This document shows positions 8,014-19,293 of a DNA stretch of 64,000 nt, in pieces. The DNA is from Pseudorhizobium xiangyangii (lineage in GTDB: Bacteria > Pseudomonadota > Alphaproteobacteria > Rhizobiales > Rhizobiaceae): NCBI RefSeq assembly GCF_020531965.1, contig NZ_JAJAWH010000019.1:31188-95187 (forward strand), in the 5' to 3' direction. The notes beneath the pieces were generated by a model that was given only the letters and a program-made list of their open reading frames with translations, was not told where the DNA came from and did not search any database. Numbering within the stretch: position 1 is the stretch's first letter; every line of letters begins with the position of its first letter. The position numbers were made by a program, and so were the translations under genes.

Positions 8014-8871
8014 ATGGACGCCGAAACCATACTGCCTCAGGAGCGCGCTGCGCGGGACATGATAGAGGCGATGCCGCATATGGAGGCCAAGGCAGCACCG
8101 ACCCTCGTCAACGCCGATGCCGAAGCATTCGTTGCCGAGTCCCTCGAAGACCTGGTGAACTGCGGCATACCCTTCCTGCTGGCCGGGACCTATGCCGTCA
8201 GCGCCTATACCGGCATCTCGCGCCCGACAAAGGATCTGGACATATTCTGCCGCGCCGGCGACTACGCCCGGATCCTCGCCCACTTCAAGGCCAAGGGATA
8301 CGAGATCGAGGTCGAAGACGACCGCTGGCTCGGCAAGGTAATCAAGGGCAAGTATTTCTTCGACGTCATCTTCGCCGGCTCGAACGGCACCATGCCGATC
8401 GGCGACGGCTGGTTCGAGAGTGCACGCCAGATCGAGATGAATGGCCATCAGGTCCGCATCATCGCGCCGACCGAACTCATCTGGTCCAAGTGCTTCGTCC
8501 AGTTGCGCCATCGCTACGACGGCGGCGACGTCGTCCACGTCATCCTGCGTGCTCACGACCAGATCGACTGGGAACGGCTGCTCAACCACATGGAAGTGCA
8601 TTGGGAGGTGCTGCTCGTGCACCTTCTGAACTTCCGTTGGATCTATCCTACCGAGCGAGACAAGGTGCCGGATTGGCTACTGGACGAATTGCTGGACCGA
8701 CTGAAAGCGCAGCGCGAACTGCCGTTGCCGCAGATGAAGGTCTGCCGCGGCCGGATGTTCAGCCGCGTCGATTTCGAGATCGACGTCAAGGAATGGGGTT
8801 TTGCCGACGTGGGCGGTGAAGGCGAATTGCGCGAAGGCGCAAAAGAGATACCGCAAGGAGGATCGGCGTGA
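8014..8871 (+). CDS. Nucleotidyltransferase-fold protein (first gene of an NTase-phosphoesterase pair)
   Basis: 285 residues. FLLAGTYAVSAYTG followed by RPTKDLDIFC fits a polymerase-beta-like nucleotidyltransferase, with metal ligands Asp74 and Asp76; the glycine-serine of the usual GS motif is GT here. The N-terminal 45 residues are acidic and helical; the C-terminus has no clear domain. The ATG at 8014 follows a GGAGAT site. Its stop overlaps the start of the metallophosphoesterase gene by 4 bp (GTGA), so the two act together. A role in RNA modification or a toxin-like system is possible but unproven. Confidence 0.75.
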   Translation: MDAETILPQERAARDMIEAMPHMEAKAAPTLVNADAEAFVAESLEDLVNCGIPFLLAGTYAVSAYTGISRPTKDLDIFCRAGDYARILAHFKAKGYEIEVEDDRWLGKVIKGKYFFDVIFAGSNGTMPIGDGWFESARQIEMNGHQVRIIAPTELIWSKCFVQLRHRYDGGDVVHVILRAHDQIDWERLLNHMEVHWEVLLVHLLNFRWIYPTERDKVPDWLLDELLDRLKAQRELPLPQMKVCRGRMFSRVDFEIDVKEWGFADVGGEGELREGAKEIPQGGSA

Positions 8872-9650
8872 CCAAAGCCAGTGATACGAAGGATGAAAGC
8901 ACCCAGGCCGGCGCAACGAAGGTCGATGCGAAGAAGGCGAACGGCAAGCAAAAAATCGCTGCCATGGGCGACCTGCACGTGAAGGAGCACGGCAGCGTAT
9001 CGTACAAGGAATTGTTCAGCGAAATCTCCCAGGTAGCTGATATTCTTGTTCTGACCGGCGACCTTACGGACCTCGGCAAGGTCAAGGAGGCGGAAATTCT
9101 GGCCGCCGACCTGCGCTCCTGCTCCATCCCCATCGTTGGCGTGCTCGGCAACCATGATTACGAATGCGGCTGCGTCGAGGAGGTCTCGCATATCCTGAAG
9201 GAAGCCGGCGTCCACCTGCTGGAGGGCCAGGCGGTCGAAATCAACGGTGTCGGCTTTGCGGGGGCCAAGGGTTTTGCAGGAGGATTCGGCCGCCACATGC
9301 TCAGCTCCTTTGGCGAGCCGGCGATCAAGGCAATGGTGACCGAAAGCGTCGAGGAGAGCATGCGGCTCGAAAACGCGCTCCGCCAGGTCCGCTCCGAACG
9401 CGCCATGGTGGTCCTCCACTATGCGCCGATCCGCGAAACGGTAGCGGGCGAACCTGAGGAAATCTATGCCTTCCTCGGTTCGTCGCGGCTGGCCGAGACG
9501 ATCGACCGTTTCCCCGTCAGCGCCGTTGTCCACGGCCACGCGCATCGCGGCGCCTATCAGGGCAAGACGCCCGGCGGCGCGCCCGTCTATAATGTTGCCT
9601 CGCATATCGAGAAGCCGACCGGGCGGCCCTACGCACTGCTGGAACTTTAA
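8868..9650 (+). CDS. Calcineurin-like metallophosphoesterase
   Basis: 260 residues with all five metallophosphoesterase motifs in order: GDLH (Asp35, His37), LTGDLTDLG (Asp65), GNHDYE (Asn95, His96), VVLHYAP and HGHAHRGA. The first 27 residues are a charged, alanine/lysine-rich tail. It starts with GTG overlapping the stop of the nucleotidyltransferase gene, so it is translationally coupled. The substrate is unknown; the pairing suggests it may reverse or process the product of the transferase. Confidence 0.85.
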   Translation: MTKASDTKDESTQAGATKVDAKKANGKQKIAAMGDLHVKEHGSVSYKELFSEISQVADILVLTGDLTDLGKVKEAEILAADLRSCSIPIVGVLGNHDYECGCVEEVSHILKEAGVHLLEGQAVEINGVGFAGAKGFAGGFGRHMLSSFGEPAIKAMVTESVEESMRLENALRQVRSERAMVVLHYAPIRETVAGEPEEIYAFLGSSRLAETIDRFPVSAVVHGHAHRGAYQGKTPGGAPVYNVASHIEKPTGRPYALLEL

Positions 9651-9675
9651 AAATCCACCCCGAAGCCCGGCCGGC

Positions 9676-11073
9676 CTAGATGTGAAGGGCGTGGCCGAGC
9701 GCCTTCATGGCGGCCTCGGCAAATCCCTCCGACTGGGTCGGATGCGCATGGATGGTGCCAGCGACATCCTCCAGCCGAGTTCCCATTTCGACAGCGAGCG
9801 CGAAGGTGGCTGACAGTTCCGAAATGCCGGCTCCGACCGCCTGGATGCCGAGCACCAGATGGTTGTCGGCGCGCGCCACGACGCGCACGAAACCGTCCTC
9901 CGAGGCCAGCGTCATGGCCCGGCCGTTGGCCGCAAACGGAAACTGCCCGACCTTGATCTCGTGGCCCGCCGTGCGTGCCTCGTCCGGGGAAAGACCAACC
10001 GAGACTATTTCCGGATCCGTGAAGCAGACCGCGGGAATGGCCCGCTTGTCCCAGCTGCGGCGCCGGCCGGCAACGATCTCCGCCACCATGTCGCCCTGCG
10101 CCATGGCGCGGTGCGCCAGCATCGGCTCGCCTGTCACATCACCGATCGCGTAGATGCCGCGCATCGACGTGCGGCATTGATCGTCGATACGGATGAACCG
10201 GCCCTCCATGTCGAGCTCCAGCTCCTCGCGGCCCCAACCTTCGGTGACGGGCGTGCGACCGACTGTGACAAGGATTTTTTCGGCGCCGAGTTTCGTCTCT
10301 TCCCCGTTCGCATCCTCGACGATCAGTGCATCTCCTCCACCGGAGAGGTTCTTCACCCTGGTCCCCAGCCGCACCTCGACGCCGAGCGCCGCAAGCCGTT
10401 TGGCAACCGGCTGCGTCAGTGCGGCATCGTAAAGCGGCAGAATGCGCTCCTGCGCCTCCACGATCGTGACCTTGGCACCGAGCTTTGCAAAGGCGATGCC
10501 GAGTTCAAGCCCGATATAGCCAGCCCCGACGACGGCGAGCGACTTGGGCAGTTGCGCCAGCGACAGCGCCTCGGTGGACGAGATGATGTTGCCGCCGAAC
10601 GGCAGCATCGGAAGCTCGACCGGTGCCGACCCGGTGGCGACGACGATGTTTTCCGCCCGCACCACCTGGCTGCCGGTCTCGGTCTCCACTTCGACGGTCT
10701 TGCCGTCGCGGAAGTGCGCCCGCCCGACGACAGCCTTCACGCCCGCCTTCTTGAGAAGGTTGACAACACCCATCGAGAGCCGGCCGGTAATGCCATCCTT
10801 CCAGGCCATCGTCCTCATGAAATCGATGCCCGGACTGTCCACGCGGATGCCCATGGGGTTCCGACCCGCAGCCATGGCCACCGCATGTGCGTAGTCGTCG
10901 GCAGTATGAATGATCGCCTTCGACGGGATGCAGCCGACGTTCAGGCAGGTGCCGCCGGCCTTCGCCATTTCGACGATCACCGTGTCGATGCCGAGCTGTG
11001 CCGCGCGGATGGCGCAGACGTACCCACCGGGACCGGCACCGATAACGAGGAGCTTGCAGGTGATTTCCTTCAT
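9676..11073 (-). CDS. lpdA: Dihydrolipoamide dehydrogenase (E3) of the branched-chain 2-oxoacid dehydrogenase
   Basis: 465 residues. FAD motif IGAGPGG (residues 11-17), redox disulfide GGTCLNVGCIPSK (Cys43/Cys48), NAD motif VVGAGYIGLELG, and the C-terminal HAHPTQSEGFAE with the catalytic His-Glu pair. It re-oxidises the lipoyl group of the E2 subunit. It is the last gene of the bkd operon; its ATG at 11073 overlaps the end of the E2 gene. A TTG 15 bp upstream was rejected as start. It converges on the phosphoesterase gene with 25 bp between. Confidence 0.93.
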   Translation of the reverse strand: MKEITCKLLVIGAGPGGYVCAIRAAQLGIDTVIVEMAKAGGTCLNVGCIPSKAIIHTADDYAHAVAMAAGRNPMGIRVDSPGIDFMRTMAWKDGITGRLSMGVVNLLKKAGVKAVVGRAHFRDGKTVEVETETGSQVVRAENIVVATGSAPVELPMLPFGGNIISSTEALSLAQLPKSLAVVGAGYIGLELGIAFAKLGAKVTIVEAQERILPLYDAALTQPVAKRLAALGVEVRLGTRVKNLSGGGDALIVEDANGEETKLGAEKILVTVGRTPVTEGWGREELELDMEGRFIRIDDQCRTSMRGIYAIGDVTGEPMLAHRAMAQGDMVAEIVAGRRRSWDKRAIPAVCFTDPEIVSVGLSPDEARTAGHEIKVGQFPFAANGRAMTLASEDGFVRVVARADNHLVLGIQAVGAGISELSATFALAVEMGTRLEDVAGTIHAHPTQSEGFAEAAMKALGHALHI

Positions 11074-11074
11074 C

Positions 11075-12373
11075 TCATCCCTCGACAAAGATCATTGCTG
11101 GCGCCTCCAGAAGCACCTTCAGGCGCTGGATGAAGGTTGCGGCATCCCAACCGTCGATCACCCGGTGATCGAAGCTGGAGGACAGGTTCATCATCTTGCG
11201 CGGCACGAACTGCGTGCCGTCCCACTGCGGGCGGACGGCAATCTTGTTGACGCCGATAATGGCCACTTCCGGATGGTTGATGACGGGCGTCGAGACGACA
11301 CCCCCCATGGCCCCGAGCGAACTGATCGTGATCGTCGATCCAGAAAGCTCCTCCCGCTGCGCAGTCCCGCTTTTCGCGGCCTCGCTGAGGCGCGCCACCT
11401 CTCGTGCGCAGTCGAAGATGTCGCGCGCTTCGGCATGCTTGACCACCGGCACGACCAGGCCCGCCGGCGTCTGCGCAGCAATCCCGATATGAACGCCGCC
11501 ATACTGGCGAACGACGCCGGCTTCGTCATCGTAGTGCGCATTGACCATCGGCTGGTCGGCGGCCGCCTTGACGATGGCCCGCATCAGGAACGGCAGGATG
11601 GTAAGTTTCGGCCGGCCCGGCCTCTGGTCGGCGTTCAGGCGCGTCCGCAGCTCCTCAAGCGACGTCATGTCGACCTCCTCCACATAGGTGATGTGGGGAA
11701 TACGCGATTTCGAAAGCGCCATGCGCTCGGCAATCCGCCGGCGCAGACCGACGACCTTGATCTCCTGTATCGACGTGTTCGGCTGCAGACCGGGTTTGGC
11801 TGCGGCTGCTTTGCCCTGCCGCTGGAAGGCGTCCAGATCGTCGTGGGTAATGCGTCCGGTAGGTCCGGTCCCGGTGACTTGTCGCAGGTCGATCCCTGCA
11901 TTCTTTGCTCTCAGGCGCACCGCCGGCGAGGCCAATGGCTTTTCCTCGGGTGGTCGCGGCGCCCCGGCTTCGGTTGCGGTTGCCGGCTTGCGAAGCTTCG
12001 GCTGCCCGGGTGCCGGCGGCGGCGTATCATCCTGGACCTTTTCCCTTACGGTTGACGCCGCAACAGGTGCTTGCTCCGCTTTGGAAAGCTCCGCTGCAAC
12101 GGGCTCCTCCGCCTCTTCGCCGGTCTCTCCCCCCGCAACCCTGATCTTCAGGATCACGGTTCCGGTGGCGATGATGTCACCCACCTCGCCATGACGCCAG
12201 GTCACCTCGCCATCGACCGGAGACGGGATCTCCACGGTCGCCTTGCCTGTCATCACGGCGGCAAGCACCATGTCCTCGTGAACAACGTCGCCGACATTGA
12301 CGTGCCATTCGACGAGTTCGGCCTCCGCCACGCCCTCGCCGACATCCGGAAGCTTGATCGCGTATATTCCCAT
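11075..12373 (-). CDS. bkdB: Branched-chain 2-oxoacid dehydrogenase, lipoamide acyltransferase (E2)
   Basis: 432 residues: a lipoyl domain at 1-80 with VMTGKATVEIPSPVDG (lipoylated Lys44), an alanine/proline linker, an E3-binding domain with VRLRAKNAGIDLRQVTGTGP, and a catalytic core ending in SSFDHRVIDGWDAATF, which has the active-site His and Asp. It transfers the branched acyl group to CoA in valine, leucine and isoleucine breakdown. It lies 1 bp after the E1-beta gene. Confidence 0.93.
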   Translation of the reverse strand: MGIYAIKLPDVGEGVAEAELVEWHVNVGDVVHEDMVLAAVMTGKATVEIPSPVDGEVTWRHGEVGDIIATGTVILKIRVAGGETGEEAEEPVAAELSKAEQAPVAASTVREKVQDDTPPPAPGQPKLRKPATATEAGAPRPPEEKPLASPAVRLRAKNAGIDLRQVTGTGPTGRITHDDLDAFQRQGKAAAAKPGLQPNTSIQEIKVVGLRRRIAERMALSKSRIPHITYVEEVDMTSLEELRTRLNADQRPGRPKLTILPFLMRAIVKAAADQPMVNAHYDDEAGVVRQYGGVHIGIAAQTPAGLVVPVVKHAEARDIFDCAREVARLSEAAKSGTAQREELSGSTITISSLGAMGGVVSTPVINHPEVAIIGVNKIAVRPQWDGTQFVPRKMMNLSSSFDHRVIDGWDAATFIQRLKVLLEAPAMIFVEG

Positions 12374-12374
12374 C

Positions 12375-13388
12375 TCACGCCTCCATCATGTCGCGCAAAG
12401 CCTGGCCGACGCGAGCCGGACCCGGGAAATAGTCCCATTCCTGCGCGTGGGGATATGGCGTATCCCAGCCTGCGACCCGTGTGATCGGCGCCTCCAGATG
12501 GTAGAAGCAGTGCTCCTGCACGAGCGAGACGAGTTCGGCGCCGAAGCCGGAGGTCAGCGTCGCCTCGTGAAGCACCATGCACCGACCAGTCTTCTTGACG
12601 GAGGCGAGGATGGTGTCGAGATCGAGCGGCACGAGCGTGCGCAGATCAATGACTTCCGCGTCGATGCCCACCTCTTCGGCAGTCGCCTCGGCCACATGCA
12701 CCATCGTGCCATAGGCAAGAATCGTCACCGCTGATCCCTCTCGCCGCACCACCGCCTTGCCGAGCGGCACCGAATAATAGTCATCTGGAACGTCGCCCAG
12801 CGCATGACCGGCCCACGAGGTGACCGGGCGTTCGTGATGGCCGTCGAAGGGACCGTTGTAGAGCCGCTTCGGCTCCAGAAAAATCACCGGGTCGGGGTTT
12901 TCTATCGACGCGATCAGAAGGCCCTTGGCATCATAGGGATTGGACGGCACCACAACCTGCAGGCCGCAGACATGGGTGAACAGCGCTTCCGGGCTCTGGC
13001 TGTGCGTCTGCCCACCGAAAATGCCGCCGCCGGTCGGCATGCGCACCACCATCGGACACGTGAAGTCGCCGTTGGAGCGATAGCGCAACCGCGCCGCCTC
13101 CTGCGTCAGCTGGTCATAGGCGGGATACATGTAATCGGCGAACTGGATCTCGATACAGGGTTTCAACCCGTAGGAGGCCATGCCGATCGCCGTTCCGACG
13201 ATGCCGGATTCCGAGATCGGCGTGTCGAAGCAGCGGGTCTTCCCGTATTTCTGCTGCAGTCCTTGCGTGCACCGGAAGACGCCGCCGAAATAGCCGACAT
13301 CTTCACCGAACACGACGACGCTCTCGTCGTGTCCCATCGATACGTCGATGGCGCTGCGGATGGCCTCGATCATCGTCATGCGCGTCAT
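12375..13388 (-). CDS. bkdA2: Branched-chain 2-oxoacid dehydrogenase E1, beta subunit
   Basis: 337 residues of the transketolase-type pyrimidine-binding family: FGEDVGYFGGVFRCTQGLQ, a PISESGIVGTAIGMA segment, EIQFADYM, and a C-terminal half ending DYFPGPARVGQALRDMMEA. Together with E1-alpha it decarboxylates branched 2-oxoacids with thiamine diphosphate. It starts 4 bp after the E1-alpha stop. Confidence 0.93.
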   Translation of the reverse strand: MTRMTMIEAIRSAIDVSMGHDESVVVFGEDVGYFGGVFRCTQGLQQKYGKTRCFDTPISESGIVGTAIGMASYGLKPCIEIQFADYMYPAYDQLTQEAARLRYRSNGDFTCPMVVRMPTGGGIFGGQTHSQSPEALFTHVCGLQVVVPSNPYDAKGLLIASIENPDPVIFLEPKRLYNGPFDGHHERPVTSWAGHALGDVPDDYYSVPLGKAVVRREGSAVTILAYGTMVHVAEATAEEVGIDAEVIDLRTLVPLDLDTILASVKKTGRCMVLHEATLTSGFGAELVSLVQEHCFYHLEAPITRVAGWDTPYPHAQEWDYFPGPARVGQALRDMMEA

Positions 13389-13392
13389 CCGC

Positions 13393-14658
<1,266 letters not shown>

Positions 14659-14854
14659 TCACGGGCTTCCTCCTCGAAGACCGCTTCCCTCAATCTAGGG
14701 CGGCATGTCCGTCGGAGCAATTTTATTGCGCGGCTCGAAACTGCGAATTCTGCGTCCGTTCGGCAATTTTCTTTCCAATCGGCACACCGCTTTGAACGAT
14801 GGGAACCGACTGAGCTCCTGCCCGTTTCGGGGTTTCTCGGAATGGGGCCTACCG

Positions 14855-16681
14855 ATGACATCTGCATATGACGCTGCAAGCGCATTTCGCGTCTTCCCGA
14901 AAACCTGGGGAGCGGAGTTCGTCGCTGTCGGCGAAGTCCGCTTCCGGCTCTGGGCGCCGGGCCAGCAGGAAGTCGCCCTTCGGCTCGGCACCAGCGAGAC
15001 ACCCATGAGCCGCAGCGATGACGGCTGGTTCGAACTGCTGGCGACCGGTGTTTCGGCCGGCACCGAATACTGCTTCGTGCTTGCCGACGGCATGACCGTT
15101 CCCGATCCGGCCTCGCGCGGGCAGAAGGATGACGTCAACGGCCCGTCGCTCGTCATTGATCCGACGAATTACGAGTGGCAGAACGCCGACTGGCGCGGCC
15201 GCCCCTGGGAAGAGGCGGTCATCTACGAATTGCATGTCGGAACGTTCACCGGGGAAGGAACCTTCCGCAGCGCGATCGAAAAGCTGCCTCACCTGGCGCA
15301 ACTGGGCATCACGGCCATCGAGATCATGCCGCTCGCCCATTTCGGCGGAAATCGCGGCTGGGGCTATGACGGCGTCCTGCCCTATGCGCCGCACGGCGCC
15401 TATGGCCGGCCTGAGGATTTCAAGGCATTCATCGATGCAGCCCACGGCCACGGGCTGATGGTGTTCCTCGATGTCGTCTACAATCACTTCGGACCGGAAG
15501 GTAACTACCTCCCGCGTCTCGCACCCGACTTCTTCCACCCCGAAAAACATACGCCATGGGGCGCCGCCATTGCCTATGAGAAGGAGCCGGTTCGCAGCTT
15601 CTTCGTCGACAATGCGCTCTATTGGCTGGATGAGTTCCTGCTGGATGGGTTGCGGTTCGACGCCATCGACCAGATCCGCGACGAAGCGGAAACGCATATC
15701 CTCATCGAGATCGCCGAGCGCATCCGGGCCGAGTTCCCCGACCGGCAGATCCACCTGACGACGGAAGACGTGCGCAACATCACCTTCCTCCACGAGCGCG
15801 GGGAGGACGGCGGCGTACCGCGCTTCACCGCAGAGTGGAACGACGACTTCCACAATGCCGTCCATGTCTACGCCACCGGGGAGACGGACGGCTACTACCA
15901 GGACTTTGCCGAAGCTCCCGAACAGATGGTGGCGCGCAGTTTGGCAGAGGGCTTCGCCTTCCAGGGCGAGGTTTCCAAGCAGACCGGCGAAAACCGGGGC
16001 GTCTCCAGCCAGAACCTGCCGCCCGTTGCATTCGTCGATTTCATCCAGAACCACGATCAGGTCGGCAACCGAGCCTTCGGCGACCGGTTGCTGGCGCTGA
16101 CGCGACCGGGGAGGGTCAAGGCATTGCTCGCAGTGCTGCTTCTGTCGCCGCATATCCCGCTCGTCTTCATGGGTGAGGAATTCGGCGAGACGCGCCCCTT
16201 CCTGTTCTTCACCGATTTCCATGGCGACCTTGCCAAGGCTGTGCGGGAGGGCCGGCGCAAGGAGTTCGAAGGTCATCCGGGCCATGGCCATGAGGATGAG
16301 ACTATCCCCCATCCCAACGCTAGGAAGACGTTCACCGATTCCAGGCTGGATTGGGAAAAACCGGCCTCGGGCGACGGCAGGGAATGGATCGCCCTGACCC
16401 GCGAACTGCTGGACATTCGAGCCAAGACGATCGTGCCGATGATCCGCTCGGCCACGTCTTCCGGAGGAAGGGTGCTCAAGGCAGAAGACGGCCTTGTCGC
16501 GGTCTCCTGGGATTTCCGGGGTGGCCAGCTTGGCATGGCCATCAACCTCAGCGGCAAGCCTCACCCCCTGCCGATACTGCCCGGGGAAACCATCTTCGCC
16601 TATCCCTCCCGTGAAACCGGGAAGACGGAACTGGCGGCCGACGCGGTTATCGTCACCGCCAGCGCGGGAGGCACTGCGTGA
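14855..16681 (+). CDS. treZ: Malto-oligosyltrehalose trehalohydrolase
   Basis: 608 residues of glycoside hydrolase family 13. An N-terminal carbohydrate-binding fold (VRFRLWAPGQQEVALRLG) precedes the barrel with FLDVVYNHFGPEGNYL, the nucleophile segment DGLRFDAIDQIRD, the acid/base segment HLTTEDVRN and FIQNHDQVGNRAFGDR. It releases trehalose from maltooligosyl-trehalose. I chose ATG 14855, which yields the family length, although the frame is open 150 bp further upstream. It overlaps treY by 4 bp. Confidence 0.93.
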   Translation: MTSAYDAASAFRVFPKTWGAEFVAVGEVRFRLWAPGQQEVALRLGTSETPMSRSDDGWFELLATGVSAGTEYCFVLADGMTVPDPASRGQKDDVNGPSLVIDPTNYEWQNADWRGRPWEEAVIYELHVGTFTGEGTFRSAIEKLPHLAQLGITAIEIMPLAHFGGNRGWGYDGVLPYAPHGAYGRPEDFKAFIDAAHGHGLMVFLDVVYNHFGPEGNYLPRLAPDFFHPEKHTPWGAAIAYEKEPVRSFFVDNALYWLDEFLLDGLRFDAIDQIRDEAETHILIEIAERIRAEFPDRQIHLTTEDVRNITFLHERGEDGGVPRFTAEWNDDFHNAVHVYATGETDGYYQDFAEAPEQMVARSLAEGFAFQGEVSKQTGENRGVSSQNLPPVAFVDFIQNHDQVGNRAFGDRLLALTRPGRVKALLAVLLLSPHIPLVFMGEEFGETRPFLFFTDFHGDLAKAVREGRRKEFEGHPGHGHEDETIPHPNARKTFTDSRLDWEKPASGDGREWIALTRELLDIRAKTIVPMIRSATSSGGRVLKAEDGLVAVSWDFRGGQLGMAINLSGKPHPLPILPGETIFAYPSRETGKTELAADAVIVTASAGGTA

Positions 16682-19215
16682 AGATCCCCTCCTCCACCTA
16701 TCGCATCCAGTTCCGCAGCGGCATGACCTTCGACCGCGCGGCAGCACTCGTTCACTATCTCAAGCGGCTCGGCATCAGCCATCTCTATGCCTCGCCGATA
16801 TTCACCGCGACGTCGGGCTCCACCCACGGCTACGACGTCACCGACGCCAACGAATTCGATCCGGTCCTCGGCGGTCGCGACGGTTTCATGCGAATGTCGG
16901 ACGCTCTGCGTGATCATGGCCTCGGCCTGATCCTCGACATCGTGCCGAACCACATGGCAGCCTCGCTTGAAAACAAGTGGTGGCGCGACGTGGTGGAGTT
17001 CGGCCCCGAGAGCCGTTACGCCCGCTACTTCGACATCGACTGGAGCCGCAGGCTGACGCTGCCTTTCCTCGGCGAAACGTTCGAAAAGGTGCTTGAATCG
17101 GGCGATCTCTCCGTCAAGCGTGATCCGAAGACGGGCAAGCCCGCGCTTGCCTGTTACGACACCTTCTACCCGCTGGTCCCAGCGAGCTACGAAGGCCGCG
17201 AGGAAGAGATCCTGGCGCTTTCCACGCCATCGGCGATCACGGATCTCCACGACCGGCAGCCCTGGCGTCTGATGCCGTGGCGCGATGCGCCGCGTGACTT
17301 GAACTACCGCCGCTTCTTCGAGATCACCGGGCTTGTTGGTCTCCGTGTCGAGGAGGCAGAGGTTTTCGATGCGGCGCATCGGACGGTCCTCGAACTCATC
17401 CGCGAAGGTCGCCTTGACGGCATTCGGATCGACCATGTCGACGGACTTGCAGACCCCAAGGCATATCTTGACGATCTGCGGCAGGCGGTCGGGCCGGAGA
17501 TCTATATCCTCGTCGAGAAGATCCTCGGCGAAGGAGAACACTTGCCGCAGGACTGGCCGATCTCCGGTACGACCGGCTACGAATTCATCGGCGCGCTGAG
17601 CAATGTGCTTGTGGACGGCAGCAAGGCCGATGCTCTCACGCAAGCCTACGACGTCGTCACCACCGAGCCAACGGATTCGATAGAAGCGCTGCGCGGCGCC
17701 AAATTGCTGATGGCGAACAACAACTTCGAGGGCGAAGTTACCACACTGCGGAATCTTGCTCTCAAACTGCATGAGGCAGCTGGCCCTGCCGGCAGCATGG
17801 ATGAACCGACCCTGCACAATGCTCTGCGCGAACTGCTGGTCGCCTTCCCCGTCTACCGAACCTATGGAACCTCGGACGGGCTGACGCCCGCAGACAATAA
17901 GCGGCTCGCGGACATTGTCGCTGCGGTAAAGTCGGGACCCCACGCGCCCGACATCGCCACTCTGGATTTCCTCCACGGACTTTTGCGCGGCAACGTCGAC
18001 CCGGCGCAGAAGCATAATTCCGACCTCTTCCGCACCCGTTTCCAGCAACTGACCGGCCCGCTGATGGCGAAGTCGCTCGAGGACACGCTGTTCTTCCGCC
18101 ACCACCGATTGCTTGCCCTGAACGAAGTCGGCAGTGAAGCCGATCCGCGACCGGCCTCTCTCACACGCTTTCACGAGGAGATGGAGACGCGGCTGGAGCG
18201 CCAGCCGCATGCGCTCTCAGCCACCTCTACGCACGATACGAAGCGCGGCGAGGATACGCGCGCTCGCCTCTACGCCATCAGCGAAGCCCCTGACATCTGG
18301 GCCGAAGCGGTGGAACGGTGGCGCGGAATGAACCAGATCTCCATCGCGTCTCTCCCCGACGGCCCGGCACCGGAGCCGGCAGTCGAGTGGATGCTCTATC
18401 AGGCGCTCGCAGGCGCATGGCCGACGGAGCTGTCGCAGGACGATGCCGCCGGTTTGCAGGCGCTGGAGCAGCGGTTTCTGGGTTACGTCGAGAAGGCGCT
18501 GCGCGAAGCAAAGCAGCGCACGAGCTGGAACGAGGTCGACCAGCAGTACGAGGCGGCGGTCAAGGACTATGCTTCTCGGCTACTGTCGCCAGGGAACCGG
18601 GCATTCCTCGGAGACTTTCAGAACACGCTCACTCCGTTTATCAACGCAGGTCTCGTCAACGGCATAACCCAGACGCTCATCAAGCTGACGGCGCCAGGCG
18701 TACCGGACATCTATCAGGGCAGCGAGCGGCTAGATCTCAGCCTGGTCGATCCGGACAACCGGCGCGAGCCGGATTTCGAGACGTTGGTGGAGGGATTGTC
18801 TGACGCCGGCACCTTGCCGGACAGCGACGAAGACTGGCGCTCGGGTCGCCTGAAGCAGCATGTCATTGCCAGGGTTCTTCAACTGCGCCGGCAGTACGGC
18901 AATCTCTTTGCGAACGGGCATTACATCCCCATCGAGGCACGCGGCAAACGCGCCAGGCACCTTGTGTCCTTCGCTCGACATGCGGGTAAGGAGACGCTTG
19001 TTATGGTCGCGCCTCGTTTCGTCTTCAGCGCATTTCATCACCGCATGCTTCCGGTCTCGGACCGCTGGGCGGAAACCGATTTGCTGCTTCCGGATGAACT
19101 CCGCCGTCGCGAATACCGGGATGTCTTCACAGGCCGCACCTTCCAGCCGTCCACAAACCTTTCCGTCAACTGGGCATTCGCCGGCCATCCATTTGCTCTC
19201 TATATCTCGGCGTAG
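16678..19215 (+). CDS. treY: Malto-oligosyltrehalose synthase
   Basis: 845 residues of GH13. Starts SSTYRIQFRSGMTF, typical of TreY, with ILDIVPNHMA, GIRIDHVDGLADPKAYL, ILVEKILGEGE and VPDIYQGSE downstream. It turns the reducing end of maltodextrins into a trehalose unit, which TreZ then releases. GTG start inside the treZ stop (GTGA). treX or glgX, often linked, is not in this window. A strong terminator follows. Confidence 0.93.
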   Translation: MKIPSSTYRIQFRSGMTFDRAAALVHYLKRLGISHLYASPIFTATSGSTHGYDVTDANEFDPVLGGRDGFMRMSDALRDHGLGLILDIVPNHMAASLENKWWRDVVEFGPESRYARYFDIDWSRRLTLPFLGETFEKVLESGDLSVKRDPKTGKPALACYDTFYPLVPASYEGREEEILALSTPSAITDLHDRQPWRLMPWRDAPRDLNYRRFFEITGLVGLRVEEAEVFDAAHRTVLELIREGRLDGIRIDHVDGLADPKAYLDDLRQAVGPEIYILVEKILGEGEHLPQDWPISGTTGYEFIGALSNVLVDGSKADALTQAYDVVTTEPTDSIEALRGAKLLMANNNFEGEVTTLRNLALKLHEAAGPAGSMDEPTLHNALRELLVAFPVYRTYGTSDGLTPADNKRLADIVAAVKSGPHAPDIATLDFLHGLLRGNVDPAQKHNSDLFRTRFQQLTGPLMAKSLEDTLFFRHHRLLALNEVGSEADPRPASLTRFHEEMETRLERQPHALSATSTHDTKRGEDTRARLYAISEAPDIWAEAVERWRGMNQISIASLPDGPAPEPAVEWMLYQALAGAWPTELSQDDAAGLQALEQRFLGYVEKALREAKQRTSWNEVDQQYEAAVKDYASRLLSPGNRAFLGDFQNTLTPFINAGLVNGITQTLIKLTAPGVPDIYQGSERLDLSLVDPDNRREPDFETLVEGLSDAGTLPDSDEDWRSGRLKQHVIARVLQLRRQYGNLFANGHYIPIEARGKRARHLVSFARHAGKETLVMVAPRFVFSAFHHRMLPVSDRWAETDLLLPDELRRREYRDVFTGRTFQPSTNLSVNWAFAGHPFALYISA

Positions 19216-19240
19216 CCGACAGACCTGTCGACGCAAACGA

Positions 19241-19268
19241 AAAAGGGCGCCGATCATGGCGCCCTTTT
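19241..19268. terminator. Bidirectional intrinsic terminator after treY
   Basis: A perfect 11-bp stem (19241-19251 with 19258-19268) around a 6-nt loop. One arm begins with a run of A and the other ends in a run of T, so it terminates treY rightward and the small leftward genes at 19294-19478. Confidence 0.88.
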
Positions 19269-19293
19269 GGTTGACCGATACATCCGTCCCACC

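Noticed and set aside
14849-16747. Long leftward open frame opposite treZ
   Set aside because: Antisense shadow of treZ; no recognisable domains or ribosome site.
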